NCBI GenBank assembly: GCA_945898105.1
Contig: CAMDHL010000061.1
Location: 1-9,892 of the forward strand
From: Comamonas sp. lk
Lineage (GTDB): Bacteria; Pseudomonadota; Gammaproteobacteria; Burkholderiales; Burkholderiaceae_C
Length of the DNA: 9,892 bases
Direction: 5' to 3'
Part shown: piece by piece, positions 6,454 through 9,892 of the stretch
How positions within the stretch are numbered: the first letter of the stretch is position 1
Layout of the letters: each line of letters opens with the position of its first letter
Made by a program: the position numbers and the translations under genes
The notes under the pieces: model-generated
Databases searched by the model: none
Told to the model about the DNA's origin: nothing
The model's input: only the letters and a program-made list of their open reading frames with translations

Positions 6454-7902
6454 TTAAAACGAGTGCTCGATAGTAATGGAGCGATCTTTTTCAAGCGAGC
6501 TGAAAAATACCAAGCCACCGTATGCGCACCAGACACTGAGGTAGGCTAACCCGCCCAGGGCGAAATCAGCGTCGGGGAACAAAGTGCCCAGCAAAATGCT
6601 ATCGGAAGACGGCAACTGGGTCTTTGTCATTTTTTTCACAGCGGGCTCTGGTCTGGCTTCGGTGTATAGACTAAAAACCAACGCTGCATCCTCAGGGCAG
6701 CCATCATTGGTGGCTTGTGCATCGACCCAATATATACGGGTAGGTAATCGCAAAGACGCCAGCATCCACGAAAAATGTTTTTTCGGACGAAGGTGGTGGA
6801 ATATCCCGTAGGAACATTCAGCAGGCAGCATGCTTTGTCCCGCGGAAAAGCGAAAACCCGTCACGATGCGTGTTGGTAAGGCCCCGTCCTCACTGTCAAA
6901 CCGCAGGTCAGCGCCAGTGCCCGGTTCCACGGCAATACGCAAGGGCACTGACTTTTCCAAAGTAAGCCATTGCCCAAGATGGCGGTACCGATAATTCCCA
7001 GGGCAGACATCAGGATAAATAACCACCTCTTGCAAATACCCCGAGGGTGCCTGGGGCGTGAGCATAAAAGCCTGCGTCTTTGTATCTTCCAGTTTGTCGG
7101 TTTGGTGCTTGGAATAATCAAAGTTGCTGTGGGTAACTTGCAGTTGCGATTCGTCATGGGTGCTGACTCCGCACAGCATGCGGGTAAATCCACCATTGAG
7201 TTGAAAGCTAAACCGACCATTCCCGATGCCTCCATCAAGCCATTGGGCAATATCCGGAAAATACGTGCGCGCTTCAATCACCACGGTCTGAAAAGGCGCC
7301 AATGTATCTATGAGAACCTCAGTGCTTCGCTCATGGCCTTGCGCGTTCCTGATGCTAAGACGGGCGCGCTGGGGGGCTTGGGTTTGCGCTCCGTTGTGTA
7401 CTACACAAAAAGAAAATACCGAGGCGCTATCGCGCAGTGTCCAACAGCTCTCCTCTCCAATGCAAATCGTACGGCCGTCCTCGATTTCATGTTGTGCGTA
7501 AGCGCGCGCATAGGAGTGGACCATAGAAACGGACTGGTCCGTTTCGTAAACCGCCATGACCGCCGCATAGGGTATGCGAATATTCTTATTGCTAAAAGCT
7601 TCGATTTCTACCGAGCCTTCAAATGATGTCGGGGGGCGGAAGTTGTAGACCTCGCTGGTTTCAAACAAAGGCCGGTGCCGATTCAATAATTTGCCGTTCA
7701 GGTCGCGGACATTTACGACAACGGATACTTCTGTCTTATTTTTGAATTTCCAGTAATTACTGATAGCAACTGTCGTTTGCAATTTGTCTGAATTTTTCAC
7801 CCAAAAAATGGCTGAGCTTCGGTAAACGTCACCAAAATTTCCTGCGTAGTTGTCGGCCTGAGAAATTCGCAAGGGTGCTTGAACTGTGGTCATTTGGCTC
7901 AT
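6454..7902 (-). CDS. Unknown 482-aa beta-rich protein in the nonulosonate operon
   Basis: I do not recognise this family. The protein is soluble-looking, with no signal peptide or membrane helix, and is dominated by alternating hydrophobic/polar strands. At least two related segments are visible. Segment A (about 43-135) starts VAISNYW, has strands VSVVVNVRDLNG and ends MVHSYARAY (127-135). Segment B (about 155-265) starts FCVVHNG, has strands RARLSIRNAQG and LAPFQTVVIEA and ends VTHSNFDY (256-263). Both end in a short strand followed by His-Ser. A third beta-rich part (about 280-410) contains YPDVCPGNYRYR and GIFHHLRPKKHFSW (356-369), rich in His and aromatics, as in carbohydrate-handling proteins. 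ATG 7902 has a six-G ribosome site at 7912-7917 (9-nt spacing). It starts 6 bp after the CMP-sugar synthetase stop, so it is surely in that operon. A role in glycan transfer, modification or recognition is inference only. Confidence 0.85.
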   Translation of the reverse strand: MSQMTTVQAPLRISQADNYAGNFGDVYRSSAIFWVKNSDKLQTTVAISNYWKFKNKTEVSVVVNVRDLNGKLLNRHRPLFETSEVYNFRPPTSFEGSVEIEAFSNKNIRIPYAAVMAVYETDQSVSMVHSYARAYAQHEIEDGRTICIGEESCWTLRDSASVFSFCVVHNGAQTQAPQRARLSIRNAQGHERSTEVLIDTLAPFQTVVIEARTYFPDIAQWLDGGIGNGRFSFQLNGGFTRMLCGVSTHDESQLQVTHSNFDYSKHQTDKLEDTKTQAFMLTPQAPSGYLQEVVIYPDVCPGNYRYRHLGQWLTLEKSVPLRIAVEPGTGADLRFDSEDGALPTRIVTGFRFSAGQSMLPAECSYGIFHHLRPKKHFSWMLASLRLPTRIYWVDAQATNDGCPEDAALVFSLYTEARPEPAVKKMTKTQLPSSDSILLGTLFPDADFALGGLAYLSVWCAYGGLVFFSSLEKDRSITIEHSF

Positions 7903-7908
7903 TGCGAA

Positions 7909-8625
7909 TTACCCCCCTTTGGTTGCGCTTTGTTCTTGAAAAATATGGTCAACAAAATACTGCGCCAGCGCAAAATCTCGCGGCGTATCAATGTCCATTG
8001 CTTCGTGCTCCGATGAAATGATCATAGCCAATGCATCTTTGCTAAAAAACGTTTTTTCGCTGCGCAATCGGCGTGGACTCGTCAAATAAAAAGTGCCATT
8101 GACCACATAGGCGGGAGGCAAATCTTGAGAGCGTGTTTGCAGACCGTCGCCGGGCACAAAAGGCACCAAGCTATCTCCGTCCAACCTAAATGTCCACATA
8201 GGGTGAGTTGGTGCCGGCGAAACGCCAATCACCGGACGTCCCAGCGTAGGATTGAAAAGAGCAAGACCGCGCGCGATCGTGGCGCGGGTGCGTAAGGGCG
8301 ATGTCGGTTGTAGTAGTAACAGGCCATCGACCGGACCGTGCTGGCTCTCGTACCAATCGAGCGCGTGTAAAGCGACATCTGTCCCACTGGCCGTATCGCT
8401 GGCCAGATCTGCGGGTCGTAACCAAGGCACGTAGGCGCCACCAGCACGGCCTACTTCGGCAATGACCGGGTCATCGGTACTGAGTAGGACATGGCAAAGC
8501 TCGGGCAAACCCAGCGCCGCTTCAATAGTCCATTGCAATAGGGGCTTTCCGCCCAACGGCATGATGTTCTTACCCGGCAGTCGCTTAGAGCCTCCGCGTG
8601 CTGTGATCAGTGCCAGTATTTTCAT
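7909..8625 (-). CDS. CMP-nonulosonate (acylneuraminate-type) cytidylyltransferase, NeuA/LegF/PtmB family
   Basis: This enzyme family activates nine-carbon 2-keto-3-deoxy acids (sialic, legionaminic or pseudaminic acid) with CTP, giving the CMP-sugar donor and pyrophosphate in the cytoplasm. The 238-aa length fits short bacterial forms. Motifs: the nucleotide-binding ARGGSKRLPGKN (9-20), LSTDDPVIAE (48-57), LLQPTSPLR (104-112), SQDLPPAYVVNGTFYLT (166-182) and the C-terminal DIDTPRDFALA (211-221), which carries the metal-binding aspartates. ATG 8625 overlaps the stop of the upstream nucleotidyltransferase by 4 nt (ATGA), showing translational coupling, and the next gene begins 6 nt after its stop. 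The adjacent CBS-domain nucleotidyltransferase favours the legionaminic acid branch (LegF/PtmB) over sialic or pseudaminic acid, but sequence reading alone cannot fix the substrate. It could also be a CMP-KDO-like enzyme, though the motifs fit NeuA better. Confidence 0.9.
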   Translation of the reverse strand: MKILALITARGGSKRLPGKNIMPLGGKPLLQWTIEAALGLPELCHVLLSTDDPVIAEVGRAGGAYVPWLRPADLASDTASGTDVALHALDWYESQHGPVDGLLLLQPTSPLRTRATIARGLALFNPTLGRPVIGVSPAPTHPMWTFRLDGDSLVPFVPGDGLQTRSQDLPPAYVVNGTFYLTSPRRLRSEKTFFSKDALAMIISSEHEAMDIDTPRDFALAQYFVDHIFQEQSATKGG

Positions 8626-9674
8626 TCCCCACCCTTGGCGCGGGCGGCGACTAGATCATCGGGGCGACCCACATCGAGCCAAGGTTCGTGCATGGGATAC
8701 GCCACGGTCAGCAAATTCTGTGACTGGAGTTTGGAAAATAACATCGGCATGTCGCAATGGCCTGCAGGCGTTAACACCTGAAGGCTGTCCGGCGACAGCG
8801 CATAGACACCGGCGTTGATATGGCTTCTGGCTACCGGCTTTTCCTCAAACCCAACAATATGCAATCCTTTGGTTTGTACCACCCCAAAAGGATGCTGCCA
8901 TTCATGTATGCGTACTGCCATGGTCGCGGCGGCATTGTGCCGGACATGGAAATCGAGCAATTGCCCATAATGAATATCGGTTATGACGTCGCCGTTCGTA
9001 ACGACAAAGGGCAAATGAGGTGGGGGCGCCAATAGGCTCAGCGCACCGGCGGTGCCTAGTGGCGTAGTTTCACGAACATATTCGATACGAACGCCCAGGC
9101 GCTCACCGTTTCCAAAATGTGCTTCCACCATTTCACCTAAATAGTGGATCGCCAAAACAAAGTGCGCAAACCCGTCACTCTTGGCGCGCTCAATAATATG
9201 CTCGAGCATGGGTTTGCCGGCCACTTTGAGCATGGGTTTGGGGCAATCCTGCGTGTAAGGGCGCAGGCGCACGCCTTTGCCACCAGCCATGATGACCATG
9301 GCGTTGGGGCGGGCACTCGGGGTAGAAATTTGTTCCCATAAATGCAGTCCGACTAGGGTATGGTTTTCATCCACCACCGGAACTTGTTGAATCTTATTGG
9401 CGATCATTAACTGCATGACCAAATCGCGCCCCATGCCCTCGGGCGCGACTAAAGCGTCGCGGTGAATGATGTCGGTGATCGGGCTGCTCAAGTCCAAGCC
9501 TTTGAGCAGACCTCGGCGCACATCACCATCCGAAATCGTGCCTTGTAGGGTGCCGATCTGATCGGTGATCAGAACAATTTTGATCGCCACCTGGTCCAGG
9601 TTACGAATGACATCGCCGATAGTGACGTGTTCACGCAATACCGCGCGACGCCAAAGTTGCTCTGTCGTGCTCAT
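8622..9674 (-). CDS. CBS-domain sugar-1-phosphate nucleotidyltransferase, PtmE-like
   Basis: The 350-aa protein has two N-terminal CBS domains (about 8-60 and 65-115; note GTISDGDVRRGLL and QVPVVDENHTLVGL) fused to a sugar-phosphate nucleotidyltransferase domain (about 125-345). The latter shows MAGGKGVRLRPYT (129-141), KPMLKVAGKPMLEHI (146-160), VTNGDV (225-230, catalytic Asp229), FEEKP (276-280), NAGVYAL (287-293) and WLDVGRPDDL (332-341). The CBS+NTase layout is that of Campylobacter PtmE, a guanylyltransferase that makes the GDP-glucosamine precursor of legionaminic acid, and of many uncharacterised proteins beside NeuB/LegI genes. CBS domains probably sense adenylate nucleotides. The nucleotide used (GTP versus UTP or CTP) is inference. 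ATG 9674 lies 3 nt after the deacetylase stop, and the gene overlaps the CMP-sugar synthetase by 4 nt. Confidence 0.88.
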   Translation of the reverse strand: MSTTEQLWRRAVLREHVTIGDVIRNLDQVAIKIVLITDQIGTLQGTISDGDVRRGLLKGLDLSSPITDIIHRDALVAPEGMGRDLVMQLMIANKIQQVPVVDENHTLVGLHLWEQISTPSARPNAMVIMAGGKGVRLRPYTQDCPKPMLKVAGKPMLEHIIERAKSDGFAHFVLAIHYLGEMVEAHFGNGERLGVRIEYVRETTPLGTAGALSLLAPPPHLPFVVTNGDVITDIHYGQLLDFHVRHNAAATMAVRIHEWQHPFGVVQTKGLHIVGFEEKPVARSHINAGVYALSPDSLQVLTPAGHCDMPMLFSKLQSQNLLTVAYPMHEPWLDVGRPDDLVAARAKGGE

Positions 9675-9677
9675 GGC

Positions 9678-9892
9678 CTAGGACCTTTCGCGCAGCAGCT
9701 CAAAGGCCTCTGCAGCATGAAAGCCCGCCGCGCTGCCCCGGACCATAGCCAAGGCCTTCACCGCTTCTGCGCTGCGGGGGAAAGGGAAGGCGCCAAGCTC
9801 TGCACTGTAGATTTGCAATGCAGCTAGCTTGGCATCTAGGTGGTCGCCGATATCGATGTAAACGTTGGGTCTGAATTGCTGATCCGGACGCA
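9678..9892 (-). CDS. PIG-L/LmbE-type deacetylase, C-terminal fragment (5' end outside window)
   Basis: Seventy residues precede the TAG at 9678-9680 and run off the window edge. They read RPNVYIDIGDHLDAKLAAL, then IYSAELGAFPFPRSAEAVKA, and end ALAMVRG...AAEAFELLRERS. This matches the usual C-terminus of PIG-L family deacetylases (P-N-V-[FY]-V-D-I, then P-R-S..A..A.A..RG......AEAF.LLR). The family removes N-acetyl groups from GlcNAc-type sugars with a zinc site; the catalytic N-terminal H-P-D-D region is not in view. The gene ends 3 nt before the nucleotidyltransferase ATG, so they are cotranscribed. Such deacetylases occur in nonulosonate and O-antigen clusters, where they may free an amine for another acyl group. 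Family assignment rests on the tail only. Confidence 0.75.
   Translation of the reverse strand, partial: RPDQQFRPNVYIDIGDHLDAKLAALQIYSAELGAFPFPRSAEAVKALAMVRGSAAGFHAAEAFELLRERS

Noticed and set aside
6970..7626. 218-aa open frame on the plus strand
   Set aside because: It is antisense to the 482-aa gene, which has a strong ribosome site and operon spacing; the antisense product has no recognisable domain.
1..9892. Mobile elements, CRISPR arrays, tRNA/rRNA genes
   Set aside because: No transposase or integrase motifs, no regular direct repeats outside the TPR coding repeats, and no tRNA-like cloverleaf noticed on either strand.

Overview
The window looks like a proteobacterial chromosome segment, most probably a betaproteobacterium (Burkholderiales/Comamonadaceae-like). 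I infer this from moderate-to-high GC, the protein style, and a sigma-54-type regulator lying directly upstream of fliE and fliF. No rRNA or other marker settles the taxonomy. The window joins a flagellar structural locus to a sugar-biosynthesis cluster of the type used to glycosylate flagellin.

Left part, minus strand (1-3929), in transcription order: a small four-cysteine protein, a sigma-54-dependent flagellar regulator, fliE (hook-basal body protein) and fliF (MS ring, cut by the left edge). A near-perfect sigma-54 -24/-12 element (TGGCACG-N4-TTGCG) lies 43 bases upstream of the regulator start. A 6-bp inverted repeat overlaps its -24 box. This suggests that the regulator, and possibly fliE and fliF by read-through, is itself sigma-54 controlled.

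Middle, plus strand (3965-5692): one gene for a 575-aa protein with about seven N-terminal TPR repeats and a C-terminal GT-B/heptosyltransferase-like domain. This is the architecture of FlmG, the TPR-glycosyltransferase that modifies Caulobacter flagellins with a nonulosonic acid. It diverges from the flagellar block and converges on the sugar block.

Right part, minus strand (5711-9892), in transcription order: the tail of a PIG-L/LmbE-type deacetylase (cut by the right edge), a CBS-domain sugar-phosphate nucleotidyltransferase resembling PtmE, a CMP-nonulosonate synthetase (NeuA/LegF/PtmB family), a 482-aa beta-rich protein of unknown function, and a TylF/MycF-type sugar O-methyltransferase. 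The first four are nearly gapless (3-nt gap, 4-nt overlap, 6-nt gap), so they are almost certainly one operon; the methyltransferase follows after 59 bp.

Working model (inference): the right-hand operon makes and activates a legionaminic-acid-like nonulosonate, possibly deacetylated and O-methylated, and the FlmG-like protein transfers it to flagellin. The main unknowns are the 482-aa protein and the small Cys4 protein. No tRNA, rRNA, insertion sequence, CRISPR array or convincing intrinsic terminator was found. No gene-free stretch exceeds 73 bp.
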